Below are positions 10,529-22,000 of a DNA stretch of 34,051 nt, one piece after another. The DNA is from an uncultured Eubacteriales bacterium (GTDB lineage: Bacteria; Bacillota; Clostridia; TANB77; CAG-508). Within the stretch, counting starts at the first letter, position 1. Each line of letters opens with the position of its first letter. The position numbers were made by a program, and so were the translations under genes. The stretch is from positions 1-34,051 of the forward strand of contig CADAHH010000018.1 of assembly GCA_902787685.1 (NCBI GenBank), read 5' to 3'. The notes under the pieces were generated by a model. That model worked only from the letters and a program-made list of their open reading frames with translations, had not been told where the DNA came from and searched no databases.

Positions 10529-11173
10529 TTGGTTTATTTCAAATGTTTTTCTGCTTTTTTTAGAAAAGAGGCGTTTATTATTAATAAAATTTTTAATTTA
10601 TTCTTTACAATCATTTTGTTTTTTACAATTTTCATTTGTGTATTTTTTATTCCTATATATAATAGTAATTCAAGTGTTAAATTCACTGATTTTATAGATG
10701 ATGGTAATCTCTTATGGCCAGCTCCACGGAATTTCTAGAATCAATTCTTATTTTGGCAGGAGAGTTGCTCCCACTTCAGGTGCATCAACCTTTCATAAAG
10801 GTATTGATATTGGTGCTCCAGAAGAATTTGAATTTGTTGCATGTTCTGATGGAACAATTTCTTTTGCTTCCTTTTTAGGTGGAGGAGGATACACTATAAC
10901 ATTAACAGCTTCAGATAAAACAAATCGGAGAAATAAAATATTCCTATTGCCATTGTAACCCTAACTTTATTGTTAAAGTTGGTCAAGAAATCAAAAAAGG
11001 CCAAATTATAGGCCAAGTTGGTCCAAAATATGTTGATCGGGGTATTAGGAAATAAATATATAGATTCTAGTGGTAGACATACAAATGGTGCAACTACTGG
11101 TCCACATTTACATTTTGGTATGAGAATTAATAATGAATATGTGAATCCATTGGATTATTTTGAAATACCATGA
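10529..11173 (+). pseudogene. Decayed M23-family peptidoglycan endopeptidase
   Basis: Three consecutive frames carry one protein. The first has a membrane segment and ends FTDFIDDGNLLWPAP. The second gives ISRINSYFG, then FHKGIDIGAPEEF (the H-x(n)-D zinc motif) and a Gly-rich turn. The third gives KVGQEIKKGQIIGQVG, and after another shift TGPHLHFGMRINNEYVNPLDYF, which holds the HxH zinc motif. Breaks fall near 10730, 10925 and 11040. The intact ancestor would be an anchored LytM-type peptidase. Several frameshifts make a sequencing slip unlikely. The 5' boundary is uncertain; a TTG at 10529 is one possible start. Confidence 0.75.
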
Positions 11174-11182
11174 TTTTTTATT

Positions 11183-11215
11183 AAAAAAAGCACCTACTTC
11201 AAGTAAGTGCTTTTT
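11183..11215. terminator. Bidirectional terminator between the M23 pseudogene and the HTH gene
   Basis: A stem built on AAAAGCAC and GTGCTTTT with an inner TACTT/AGTA pairing, with A-run and T-run flanks that serve both strands. Confidence 0.75.
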
Positions 11216-11231
11216 CGTATCTAATTTAAAA

Positions 11232-11534
11232 TTATTTTTCTATTTCTATTTTTTTCTTTTTATTTAATGGTACTACTTTGATTGTATAACCTAGTGGATA
11301 TAATAATCTTATTAGAGTTGTTGCTTGTGGTGAATGCTCTAAACTTTCAATTTTTGCTATTGAAGGTTGCTTTATCCCACTTTTTTCGCTTAATTCTCTT
11401 TGTGTTAATTTGGCTTTCTTTCTGGCCTCTATTGTTTGTTTAATTAGATCTAATTCTAATTCCATTTGTTCATCCTCTTCTGGTGTAAAATTAAAAGCCT
11501 TTTCAATATCTTCCCATCTTTTTAATTTACTCAT
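11232..11534 (-). CDS. HigA-like XRE-family antitoxin/regulator
   Basis: A 100-aa protein with a Cro/CI-type helix-turn-helix at about 42-75 (LTQRELSEKSGIKQPSIAKI) followed by a short strand-forming tail (YTIKVVPL), the usual build of HigA antitoxins. The N-terminal helical part is charged. The start ATG overlaps the stop of a short upstream frame that looks like a toxin C-terminus, the classic toxin-antitoxin order of HigBA. Since the toxin is truncated, the antitoxin may be an orphan regulator. Confidence 0.8.
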   Translation of the reverse strand: MSKLKRWEDIEKAFNFTPEEDEQMELELDLIKQTIEARKKAKLTQRELSEKSGIKQPSIAKIESLEHSPQATTLIRLLYPLGYTIKVVPLNKKKKIEIEK

Positions 11535-11614
11535 TCTAAATCACTCCTCGATTTTAATTCTTTTAATAGTTTTCTAGCTTTCTCAATTACTACTATATTT
11601 ATATTATAACTTAT
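11531..11614 (-). pseudogene. Remnant of a HigB/RelE-type toxin C-terminus
   Basis: Directly before the antitoxin, a frame opened by a stop codon reads IEKARKLLKELKSRSDLE and ends with TGA overlapping the antitoxin ATG. The pattern I-E-K-A-(K/R)-x-L-x-x-(F/L) is typical of the last helix of Gp49-like HigB toxins. No start codon or remaining toxin sequence was found farther upstream, so only the 3' tail survives. Confidence 0.4.
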
Positions 11615-11803
11615 TTGCTATCAGAAATCAATATCCTTTTTAAAATTTGTACATTAAAAATATTATTAACAGTTTTTTAATTTATATTTGAATAAAAACC
11701 TTGATTTATTTAATTTAAAATAATTTGATTATAATATTAAAATCGATTATACACCATAAGTGCTTAAAAATCAATATTTTTTCATCGACATAATTCGACA
11801 AGG

Positions 11804-11827
11804 TGTACTGCACCCCATTTTTAGGAC
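11804..11827. repeat. Possible orphan IS3/IS150-type terminal repeat
   Basis: TGTACTGCACCCCATTTTTA, followed by GGAC, resembles from memory the terminal inverted repeat of IS3-family (IS150-group) elements. No transposase and no second end were found, so it would be a solo relic. The rest of the gene-free stretch 11615-11941 holds only A+T-rich DNA and one terminator. Confidence 0.3.
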
Positions 11828-11876
11828 AAAAAATTAATAAAAAATAGGATGTATTTTTATGTATTCAGTTAAACAG

Positions 11877-11909
11877 AAAAAAGCAGACATCCGAACATGT
11901 CTGCTTTTT
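11877..11909 (-). terminator. Terminator of the pilin-like/ConA-like gene
   Basis: AAAAAGCAGACAT pairs with ATGTCTGCTTTTT around six bases, with A/T runs on both sides. It lies 33 bases beyond the stop codon of the minus-strand gene. Confidence 0.85.
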
Positions 11910-11941
11910 ATGGTCATATTACATTATTAGTTTCTAAAAAA

Positions 11942-13408
11942 TTAATTTGTATTATTTGTTTCTGGAAGAACAAAATCAGATTTTGTACCTTGATTTATAT
12001 AAAATTTTCCTTCAACTAAATCATATAGTCCTGGTTTATTGTCTTCTGGATTTTCTGCTTTTTTATAACAAGGGATAAAATCTCTAATTTTTTCTTCATT
12101 ATTATAGATTTTTAAATAATATAATTTTGCTGAAATAAATGTTCCAATTGTTCCCCTTGTATTAACAGCAAAAACGGTCATATTGACAGGAGCCAAGAAA
12201 TCATCATATTCAAGATTTCCAATAAAACTATTATTAATATAAAACTTGTTTTTTTCCTGTTTTACACTATAAATAGTATTAATATCAGCACCCGAATTTC
12301 CTAACTGACTTATATTATAATCAAATCTTGTATTCTTTGAATCCTCAGTAATATAATATACTAAAGAAAAAGTATCTTTTCTATAATCTTGTCTTGCTCC
12401 ATATAAAAAACCAGTTTTATCATTTGTAACCATATATTTTAATTCAGTAATTGTATTTTGATTAGGACTATATAGTGTATCAATCCATTGTTCTCCTGTA
12501 CTTTCTATATATTCTACTTTTTGATAATTACTTGGTAAGTTACTTGTTAACGGTGAAGCTGAATTAGTTAAATATTTATAACTAGTTTTTCCATTTATAT
12601 CAACTACTTTTACCCATAAATAGTAATATTCAGCTGTATTACTTAAAACCTTGCTTGCAAGTGTAGCATTTATATTTCCTTCACTTTCGCTATTTAAATT
12701 AAATTTAGTAAATGTTATATTTGCTATTTCTGATTCAGCATTTGTTTCTGCCCATGCATATTCTAAAGAATTTAAATCATAGTTTTCTGTTAACCCGCTT
12801 AAGGTAACATCAGCTACTATAGAAATACTATCTTCCCCAATATTAGTTCCCGAAATATTTGTTATATTCATAGTCCAATCTGAATTAATTTCTTCTAATT
12901 CTATTGGAGAAATTTCATTTTCATCTGGAAATCTTGCAAAGTAATATTCATCTCCTGACCTTACTCCATGAGGAAAATATATTTGATGTGTTACAGGATT
13001 TATAATGTATACATTTTGAGATTTGGGTTCAGATGAATTCCAAGTTTTATAATCATCTCCATAGTTCAATGTTAAATTATCAAGTTTAGATAAGTCAATT
13101 ACATAGTAAGCACCTTCATCATTTACATTAATTAATTCTTCTGTTTCTGTTGCACCATTAGCAATAAACATTGCTTTTAATTCATCTTTATTATTAACAT
13201 ATGGATCATTATAAATAGGTATTGTTTCATTTTTTAAATAATATTCTGCTACTTTTGTAGATATTGAATCTATGTCTGCATATAAATTATTTACCCTTTT
13301 TATTCCAAGTTGTGCTAGTCCATTATAAATTGTAATACTTGTTAATATTAATAAAACAATAATTGTTATAACTAATGAAATCATTGTTATACCTTTATTT
13401 TTTCTCAT
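11942..13408 (-). CDS. Pilin-like secreted protein with a C-terminal ConA/LamG-like domain
   Basis: The N-terminus MRKNKGITMISLVITIIVLL resembles a type IV prepilin leader and helix, in the KGIT variant common in clostridia. It should anchor the protein in the membrane or let it be processed by a prepilin peptidase. The middle (about 190-290) contains a strand-rich Ig-like segment. The last 190 residues (from YQKVEYIESTGEQWIDT to the GLYDLVEGKFY region) match the concanavalin A/LamG-like domain seen in many gut Firmicute surface proteins. The preferred start is the ATG at 13408 with AAAGGA about 12 bases upstream; a TTG at 13429 would add seven residues. No pilus assembly genes are in the window. 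Confidence 0.75.
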   Translation of the reverse strand: MRKNKGITMISLVITIIVLLILTSITIYNGLAQLGIKRVNNLYADIDSISTKVAEYYLKNETIPIYNDPYVNNKDELKAMFIANGATETEELINVNDEGAYYVIDLSKLDNLTLNYGDDYKTWNSSEPKSQNVYIINPVTHQIYFPHGVRSGDEYYFARFPDENEISPIELEEINSDWTMNITNISGTNIGEDSISIVADVTLSGLTENYDLNSLEYAWAETNAESEIANITFTKFNLNSESEGNINATLASKVLSNTAEYYYLWVKVVDINGKTSYKYLTNSASPLTSNLPSNYQKVEYIESTGEQWIDTLYSPNQNTITELKYMVTNDKTGFLYGARQDYRKDTFSLVYYITEDSKNTRFDYNISQLGNSGADINTIYSVKQEKNKFYINNSFIGNLEYDDFLAPVNMTVFAVNTRGTIGTFISAKLYYLKIYNNEEKIRDFIPCYKKAENPEDNKPGLYDLVEGKFYINQGTKSDFVLPETNNTN

Positions 13409-13480
13409 ATTTACTATCGTTCCTTTCAAATGAACAAATCAGTTGAAAAAGAATTAAATTTTGACAAGTCAAAATTGTAA

Positions 13481-15877
13481 TTATTTTACAACATTACTCA
13501 CTTCTGCATATTTTTTAAGTTTCTCATACACCAAATAATTAACCGTACCTTTAGGAAATTTTCCTTGTTTATCTTTCTTACCTGCTGGAACTCCTGTTAA
13601 AACTTCTATTCCTTCATCTATTGTTGATATTGCATAGATTTTGAATAATCCATTTTTAACACTATCAATTATTTCATCAGATAATTGTAAGTTTTTAACA
13701 TTTTGTACAGGTATCATAACACCATGAGAGCCATCTAATCCTCTCATTTTGCATATTTGATAAAATCCTTCTATTTTTTCATTTACCCCACCAATAGGCT
13801 GAATTTGCCCTTTTTGGTTAACTGAACCTGTTACTGCTATTGCTTGATTTATTGGTATTTCTGACAAACTTGAAAGTAAGCCATAAAGCTCTGTGCTTGA
13901 TGCACTATCTCCATCAACTCCATTATATAATTGTTCAAAACATATACTTGCAGTTAAACTTAGTGGTATATCTTGTGCAAATTGTTCTCCTAAATATCCA
14001 CTTAATATAAACACACCTTTAGAATGTGAAGAACCTGACATCTCAACTTCTCTTTCAATATTAATAATTCCTCTTTTCCCTGTATATGTGTTTACTGTAA
14101 TTTTTGAAGGCTTTCCAAATGTAGAATTACCCACTGTCATAACAGTTAATCCATTTAATTCTCCAACCTTTGAACCTGTAGTTGAAATTAATAATGTATT
14201 ATCTCTAATTAACTCTGTATATACTTCATCATATTTTTTAACTCTTTCTTTTTGCTCAAAAAGTGCCTTCTCAATAAAATCTGCTGTAATTAATTTTGAT
14301 TTTGCAATTTTAGCCCAAGTTGATGCTTCTCCAATAACTTCGAACAAATCATTAAATAATGTTGATATTTTTGTTTGATCTCCACACATACGAGATGTGT
14401 ATTCCACAACTTTTGCCATAGCATATTTATCTAAATGAAGTAAGTCTGCTTGTTCACAATAATCATGAATAATTCTTGCTAATTTATTAGCGTTTTCTTC
14501 ATTTAAATCTGCTTTTTCTTCCCATTCAACTTTTATTTTAAATAGATTTTTAAAATCAGAATCCATAGCAAGTAAAGTTTGATATATGTCACTATCACCA
14601 ATAAGCATTACTTTTAAATCTAGTGGAATTGGTTCTGGTTTTAATGATACCATTGCCATTGAAGTTGCTTGATCTGTTGTATTTTCTATAGCAATTTCTT
14701 TAATTCTTAATGCTTTTTTTAATGTAGTATAGCTTATACCATTTGTAAGTAAATCTCTTGCTTGGAATAATATATATCCGCCATTAGCTTTATGCAAAAG
14801 ACCTGCTTTTAACATTGTAAAATCAGTTTTTAAAGTTCCATAATAATTCTCATACTCTAGCTTACCAAAAATGTTTTGATATGAATAGTTTGAGTCCATT
14901 ATAACAGGAGCACCTTCTAGTTCACTGTTATCAACAAATAGATTTACTCTATAATTTAAGCATGGATCTGGTTGTTGCATTTGTGGCATTTGAGGTTGTT
15001 GATTTGCCTGTTGATTAGTTGTATCTTCTTCTAAAAATACAGGAACATTTTTTAAAACATCTTGCTTAACATCATTTAAAAATTTATTAATCTTTTTATT
15101 TCTTTTATATTTTGTTTTTAATAAATTTATATGAACATTTACAGTAAGTAAAGCAACATTTGATTGCCATTCATTAATCTTTTTGTCTGACATTCTTTCA
15201 ATTTGCTTAATTTTTCCTATAATATCCATTATCATTTGTTGAACTGTCTCAGATTTTTCTTCATATTTTGCTTTAAGTTCTTCATCAAGAACATCAAACT
15301 CTTCTTCTTTTAATGCTTTACCATCTAAAACAGGCATCATATATATACCATTTTGAGCAGATTTAACTTGAAAATCATATTCCATTGCATCTTTTTCAAG
15401 TTTTTCCATAAGTTTTGCTCTTTTATCTTCAAATTCTTGTTTAATAATTGCTTTTTCTTTTTCAAAATCCTCATTACTAAACGTATTTTTAATATCCTTT
15501 TTAATTTCCTTAGTAAATTCTTCCATATCTTCTTTAAATTCTTTTCCTTGACCTGCTGGAAGAGAAACTGCAATTGGCTCATTAGGATTATTAAAATTAT
15601 AAATATAGCACCAATCTTGTGGTACCTTCTTTTTTCTAGCAATCTTCTTTAAATAATTCTTTGTATACATAGTTTTACCAACACCATTAGGTCCTTCTAT
15701 GTATAAGTTATATCCTTTAATATCAACATTAACACCAAACTCTAAAGCTTTAATTCCTCTATCTTGTCCAATTCCAGTAGTAATATGCTCAAGATGTTCA
15801 GTAGTATCAAATTTAAAAATATCTGGATCACATGTCATTTTTAATTGTTTATAATTTAGTTCATTTTTATTTTTCAT
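13481..15877 (-). CDS. Lon-family ATP-dependent protease
   Basis: A 798-aa cytoplasmic AAA+ protease. Walker A is GPNGVGKT at 62-69. The insertion after the P-loop region contains a long charged coiled coil (about 100-250). The C-terminal Lon (S16) domain carries the catalytic dyad: Ser658 in DGDSASS and Lys701 in GGVNEKIEG. The 43-residue spacing matches that between Ser679 and Lys722 of E. coli Lon. The N-terminal substrate-binding domain of classic LonA is missing, which places it with the LonB/LonC-like group. A short Gln/Pro/Met stretch (about 292-306) is a linker. Promoter and start are clear (GGAGGTAACAAATG). Confidence 0.9.
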   Translation of the reverse strand: MKNKNELNYKQLKMTCDPDIFKFDTTEHLEHITTGIGQDRGIKALEFGVNVDIKGYNLYIEGPNGVGKTMYTKNYLKKIARKKKVPQDWCYIYNFNNPNEPIAVSLPAGQGKEFKEDMEEFTKEIKKDIKNTFSNEDFEKEKAIIKQEFEDKRAKLMEKLEKDAMEYDFQVKSAQNGIYMMPVLDGKALKEEEFDVLDEELKAKYEEKSETVQQMIMDIIGKIKQIERMSDKKINEWQSNVALLTVNVHINLLKTKYKRNKKINKFLNDVKQDVLKNVPVFLEEDTTNQQANQQPQMPQMQQPDPCLNYRVNLFVDNSELEGAPVIMDSNYSYQNIFGKLEYENYYGTLKTDFTMLKAGLLHKANGGYILFQARDLLTNGISYTTLKKALRIKEIAIENTTDQATSMAMVSLKPEPIPLDLKVMLIGDSDIYQTLLAMDSDFKNLFKIKVEWEEKADLNEENANKLARIIHDYCEQADLLHLDKYAMAKVVEYTSRMCGDQTKISTLFNDLFEVIGEASTWAKIAKSKLITADFIEKALFEQKERVKKYDEVYTELIRDNTLLISTTGSKVGELNGLTVMTVGNSTFGKPSKITVNTYTGKRGIINIEREVEMSGSSHSKGVFILSGYLGEQFAQDIPLSLTASICFEQLYNGVDGDSASSTELYGLLSSLSEIPINQAIAVTGSVNQKGQIQPIGGVNEKIEGFYQICKMRGLDGSHGVMIPVQNVKNLQLSDEIIDSVKNGLFKIYAISTIDEGIEVLTGVPAGKKDKQGKFPKGTVNYLVYEKLKKYAEVSNVVK

Positions 15878-15899
15878 TTGTTACCTCCATACATTTTCT

Positions 15900-15936
15900 C
15901 AATTTGTATTATATACAAATTGCATTTTTTTATCAA
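15900..15936 (-). promoter_or_regulatory. Promoter with palindromic operator upstream of the Lon-family gene
   Basis: On the minus strand TTGATA (15931-15936), 17 bases and TATAAT (15908-15913). The -10 box sits in the centre of a palindrome with ten-base arms, CAATTTGTAT (15900-15909) and ATACAAATTG (15913-15922). A dimeric repressor bound there would block transcription. I cannot name the regulator. Confidence 0.7.
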
Positions 15937-15958
15937 TACTTTTTTCATATTTTTTGAT

Positions 15959-16000
15959 AAACAATTTGGAGACACCTTCCAAGGTGTCCCCAAATTGTTT
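15959..16000. repeat. 42-base near-perfect palindrome at the 3' end of the giant gene
   Basis: Twenty-base arms around CC, with one mismatched pair, start directly after the stop codon of the 2599-aa gene. The core GGGGACACCTT/AAGGTGTC shares its GGGGACA end with the palindromes at 10446 and 25904. It can act as a transcription terminator or 3'-end stabiliser, although the following T-run is poor. Confidence 0.7.
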
Positions 16001-19000
16001 ATTTTATAATGATTGTTTTATGCATATCACAAATGCGATTGTTTCCATCATATAATGTAAATACTATTTTATATGTACCTGTTGTTAATCCTGTATTTTT
16101 TAGTGTTAAAGTAAAGTTTTGAGTTGCAGATAATAAATCTGTTACCAGATATTCGTTTTGAATATTTGTTGATATTAATGTATTTGTAACATAGCTTCTT
16201 AAATCTATTAAATTATAATCATAGCTGTAAATATCTTCATAGCTTCTTCTATATAATGATACTACAATTTTTGGATGTTCAAATCCTCCTGAATATCCAA
16301 GTGTAAATGCTAAATCATTGTTGTCATTTTTAGTTTTTCCTGTCTCTTTGTCTATTAGTACTGATTTGTCATCTAAAGTAACAGAAAAACCATAATCTGT
16401 ACTTACTACTTGAACATCTTTAGTATCTGATGCAATCTCTGATGAGAAATATGTTCCATCAACAGAGCCAAATGATTGAGCTTTTATTGTATATGTTCCT
16501 GTATCTAAGCTTCCATTTTCTGTGTTTAATACCATATCTGCAAGAACATTAGATACAGCATCTGCAATTTTTATTCTGTATGAACCATCTGATCTTGGGA
16601 AATAGTTTAGTCCATTATATGTAATATATATACCCTCTAAATCTGCTGCTGTTAAAACATCACTACCTGATGAAATCGTAATCCTTACACCTAATTGATC
16701 TTCAATATGAGTTGTTTCATATACTATATCTGAATTACTATTTTTATTAAATGCATATTGTGTTTCAATATCTATATTTAACTGTGAACCCATATATATA
16801 ACACTTTTATCTGTTCTTAATGTTAATCTTTTATTAACATCAATATCATTATACACACTATATAGCATTGGATATAATGCTGTATTTACTGTTAATGCTA
16901 CTGTATTATCATATACATCTCTTAATTGAACAAGCAGGTTCTTTGATTCAAGATTTCCTTCAAATGTTGAATCTTCAAAATCAACTTGTACAATATATTC
17001 TTCATATAATAAATCAGTTGTAGAATTATAATAACTTCCATCTGCACTATAATGTTCTTCTTCACTATCCATTGAAAAGAAATCTGTAAATCTATATATT
17101 TTCTTGCTATTTGTAACATCTTGTTCATTTACTATATAATAATAATATTTTATACTACTTCCAGATTTATCTATTAAAGTAATTTTAGTATTTAATGGTA
17201 AAACACATGATGATTCAAATGTATGATAATAATGACCTACAAAACCATCATAATATGTAGTATTTGAATAATTATTTAAATATAAAGAATAATATGCTGA
17301 AAATGAGCTTTTTTGTGTGATTGTTGTAGTTGTTGATGGGAATATTTTATATTGTTTTCCAGGTGTAATCGCACCTTCATAATAATCTGTTCCTTGTAAT
17401 GCATTATTTGTAGTTAATTTAAGAACAACAAAAACATTTTTTATTTTTATTTCATTATTTTCTTCAAATATTGCCTCTAATTTAATTGTAACTGTTCCCA
17501 AATCTTCTGTTGAACTGATATTTTTAGAATGTGCCAAATAAAAACTAAATGATGGTGTTGTTGTAGAATTGTCACTTAAATATTGTGATTTTCCCTGAAA
17601 ACCTGCTTGAACATCTTGATTATTTAAGAAAAATGTTGTTCCCTTGGTTTGCCATCCTGTATTTCCTGCAGTCATTGTTAAACCAAATCTACTATCTGCT
17701 TCTTCTGCAGTAGAAGCAATATTAGAAATTGTATCTGGGTCATTTAATGTAACTCTATCTGTAAGATTTGATACATCAATTCCCAAAACATTAATTGTCA
17801 TATTAGGATAACTTAAACCATTTAAATCTAATACATATGTTCCTGTAGTTGCATATTTTGTAGCTATTAATTCTATATCTTCATAATAAATATCTGTTGA
17901 TTTTTCACCAATAATCCATTGATAATATGTAGCATCATCTGGAGTAGGAACAATATATTCTATCTTCACTTGCCCATCTATATTATATTTTGTGTAAAAT
18001 CCATCAATTTGTATATTATGACTTGTATAGTGTTTTCCTTGAACAAACGAATTTCTGTTAAATGTTTCTGCTACTTCTGTTGATATTGTACTTCCTTGTA
18101 AATAATCATCTCCATATATTCCAAATTCTTTTGTTGTAGTTCCTTTATATAGTCCTACATAAGCCATACCATTAACTTCACCATCTGTTCCTGCTTCAGT
18201 TTTTAACACTATATTTCTTCCTTGTGATAAAAATATTTTATTATTAACATTTTGATTTGTTATTCCTGTTCCGTTAATAGTTACACTTTCTTTATTTCCA
18301 GAAGCATCTAAACTTTGCATTTTAGAAACTATATTTACTCCACTTGCTAAGTATAAGGTCGTATTATTTTTTAAGATTAGATCATCTATTCTATTAAATG
18401 TATATACTGCTGTTGCGATTTCATTTGTCGTATCGGTTGTTCCAACTAGAGATATATTACAATGATCTAAAGTAACTCTGGATGCTCTTTGGATTGATAT
18501 ATTATTTTTTGTATTATTATCAGAACCATAATTCGTTATATTTACAATTCCATAGCCTGATATCTTTGCTGCATTTCCTGAACCAAAAATACTTCTATTT
18601 ATATTAAATGTATTTGTTCCATCATCATATCCTGTTGCATCAATATCAATTTTAGCATCTCCAGTAACACTTTCAAATGTAAAGTCATATGTTTCAGAAC
18701 CTGCTGTATTTGATTTACCTCCACCAAATACTGTTCCATCAATTTGAATGTTATTTTTTATCATTGTATTATTATCTACGACATTTGAGCCTATTTTTAC
18801 TCTTGTTTCTCCATATACAACTGATGTATTTGCAGCACCATAAACATCTCCTTTAATTGTTCCTCCAGAAATCAAAGTAGTAACAATTGAGTTATTATTT
18901 TGTGTTGTACCATTGGCTGCAGCATTTCCTCCTCCAAATAAATCTCCATTGATTGTTGTTGTTCCTTCAACTATTGTTATACTATTACCATTTACTATAG

Positions 19001-22000
19001 CGGCTGATCCATTTCCTCCACCATATGCATGGCTTGTTACTGTTGAGTTAGTAAGCCTTAAATACGTATTTCCTGATGTTATAGCTTCATTTCCACCACC
19101 ATAAACTTTTGAAACTGTAGAATTTACTAGAACATTTGTATTTCCACTTGTTTGAGCTTTATTTCCTCCACCATATACATTTTCAACTCCAGAGTTTATA
19201 GTAACATTAGTATTTACAGTATTTCCTCCTTCATTATTTCCTCCATATACATCTGTTGCTGTACCCGAAGTGATTAAAACATTAGATAGGGAAACTGTTC
19301 CAGAGGAATTTGAACCACCATAAATGCTAGCAGATAAAGTTCCGTCAAGTATAATATTTGAGTTTGTTACATTTGCTGCATTTCCCCCTCCGAATCCATT
19401 TGTAATTACTCCACCTGTGAGATTAACATGTGTTGTAGGTGTAGTAGCTTTGTATCCTCCTCCATATACATTAGTACTTGTTCCTCCTGTAATATATACA
19501 AATGATTCATTAGTTTGTCCATTTACATTATTTCCACCATATACATTTGTTGCATTTCCTGATTGAATATAAACATGACTTGCAGTAACAGTGCCATTAG
19601 AATCTGAACCACCAAAAATGTTTTCAGCTTTTCCTCCTTGTAAGTATATTGCTCTTGTAGTATCAGAGTTCCCTCCTGTTATTAAATCAGCAGATTTTCC
19701 ACCATTAAATGCATTTGTAACATCTGCAAACTCAAGTAAATAAACCTTAACAGTATCAGCTTCAGTTCCTGTGGCATCTAAGTTTCCTCCACCATATGCA
19801 TTTAACAATTTTGATTCAAAATTTTGCCCTATATTTACAGTTATATTTCCTTGTGTATCTCCATTAACATCATTTCCACCAAAAACACTTGCATTTGGCA
19901 GATTACTTCCATCTACATTAATGGTAGCATTACCATTAATTTTTGCAGAGATTGTATTTGTTCCTTTTCCTCCTGCAAAAACATTACCAGTAATGTTTAT
20001 TGTATTTGAATTAGAAGCTGAATCTTGAATATTTACAGTAACATTCTGGCTCATAGTTCCTTGTGAGCTTCCGCCATATGCACTTCCATACATATTAACA
20101 TTATTATCATTATCCCAAATATTTACAATTGCATTTCCAGATACAATGGTACTTTCACCATATCCTCCACCAAACAATATCTCATTATCTGTATTATTTG
20201 TAGTTTTTCCAAGTGTACCACCTGTAATATTTATAGTAGAAGTAGTATATATTCGACCTTCTGAATTTGAACCTCCATATACAGCACCTTTGACTTGTCC
20301 ATTTTTCACATTAATTGTTGTTGAACCATATATACTGTTTTTATTTGCTCCACCAAATACATTTCCATCTATTGTTCCACCAAGAATATCAATATTTGTT
20401 GTTCCATTAGTATCACCAGATGCTGCTTTAACTATTCCATAGTTTCCGCCACCATATACATTTCTTAATATATGTGCTTGATCATTTATGATTATACGTG
20501 ATGTATATACCTGCCCTGCGCCATCATTTCTTCTATCATAGTTTCCATTTCCTGCACCTAAAACACATCCTGAATCAACTTCATATAAATTATCATTATA
20601 TGTGGCTTGTGTACCTATTTGAGCATTTCCTCCAACATATACTAAAGTATTTCCTTGTAATTGACCTGTACCTGAAGTAGAGCCTGCCCATACTCCATTA
20701 GAGCCTCCGCTAATACTATATCTTACAGTTCCACCTGTCATTTGTATTATTCTATCTGCATATGCAACTGAAACTCCAGAACCTCCTACAATATTGTATA
20801 TATCTCCACCTTTTACATATATTCTAGTTTTTACACTAGAGCCACTTTGGACTTTTAATCCTCCTATAACATTTGCAATCAGTCCACCTTCAACAACACA
20901 ATATCTATCACTAGAATCTACAGCAGAATTTCCACTATATCCTCCAAGATATATTCCTGAATATGCACTATATGCAGTATTTTTTCCTTTTTCAGTAAAG
21001 AAATCTATTCCATAACTTCCACTTTTTACATCAATTAAAAATGCTTTATCATTATTACTATTTCCACTTGACCCATTTCCACGACTTACAGTAAGCTCAA
21101 AATAAACAGACATATTTTGATTATTACCTTTAGCCCTATCTACATCATTTCCTAGAACTAAATATACAATTCCACTATAAGAATATGATGAACTGTTAAA
21201 GCCTAATATAGATGAGTATTTACCAGATTCAACAATTATTTTGTATCTACTTGAAGAATTATTATCTGTAACATTTCCTCCCATCAAATTTGCAAATGTA
21301 CATCCATTTGTACCAGTATTAGCACATTGAATTCCTCTTCCTATTCTTACATTATTATTTCTTCCTGTAAATGTAGGATAATTTGACGAAAAGGTATCTC
21401 CATCTGCATTTGATGTATATCCTGCTGCATTAATTTTTACATGATTCATTTGAAAAGCTTTATAAATTTGAAAATCATCATAACTTGTATTTGTCAAACT
21501 TATTGTAGCATTATTTCTATAATCTGTATGATTATATAGGCTTGTGATTGTTACAGGAACACTGTTATTCGCACTTCTATATGAATTGTTTGTACCCATA
21601 TTTCCTTTTGTATTGATAACTTGATGTTGTTGATTTGTTGCAGTATAAGTTAAAAAATATAGTTGTGTTCCTTGATTTTGGTTTGTTGATGTTGTCCAAT
21701 TTCCATTATTATATCTTAAATAATATGTAGTAGTATTCCACCAGCTACTTACTGCACAATAAAATCTTCTATTATTAAAATTCCATGTAAAAGAATCTGC
21801 TTGTACTCTTAACCCATTGTTATATGCTAAATAATAATTATTATCAACATTTCTAATTGTATATCCATCTCCACTTTGAGTAATAACCCATTGAGCATTA
21901 GCAGATGGTTCTACTGTATTACTTAATGATTCATTAGTTATCCCTGTACCATTTCTTGCAATTGCATTACCATTATTTCCAGTTGAATTTGATATTATAT

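Noticed and set aside
11762..11830. Complete insertion sequence around the IS150-like end
   Set aside because: No transposase, partner end or target duplication could be found; only the single end-like sequence is listed.
15337..15652. Overlapping 100-aa frames on both strands inside the Lon-family gene
   Set aside because: They are Lys- and Phe-rich shadows of the coiled-coil region, with no start signals.
18900..20900. CRISPR-like or tandem DNA repeats and Pro-rich plus-strand frames
   Set aside because: The regular CCTCCACCATA pattern is the reverse strand of the Tyr-Gly-Gly-Gly codons of the giant gene. The plus-strand frames have no ribosome binding sites.
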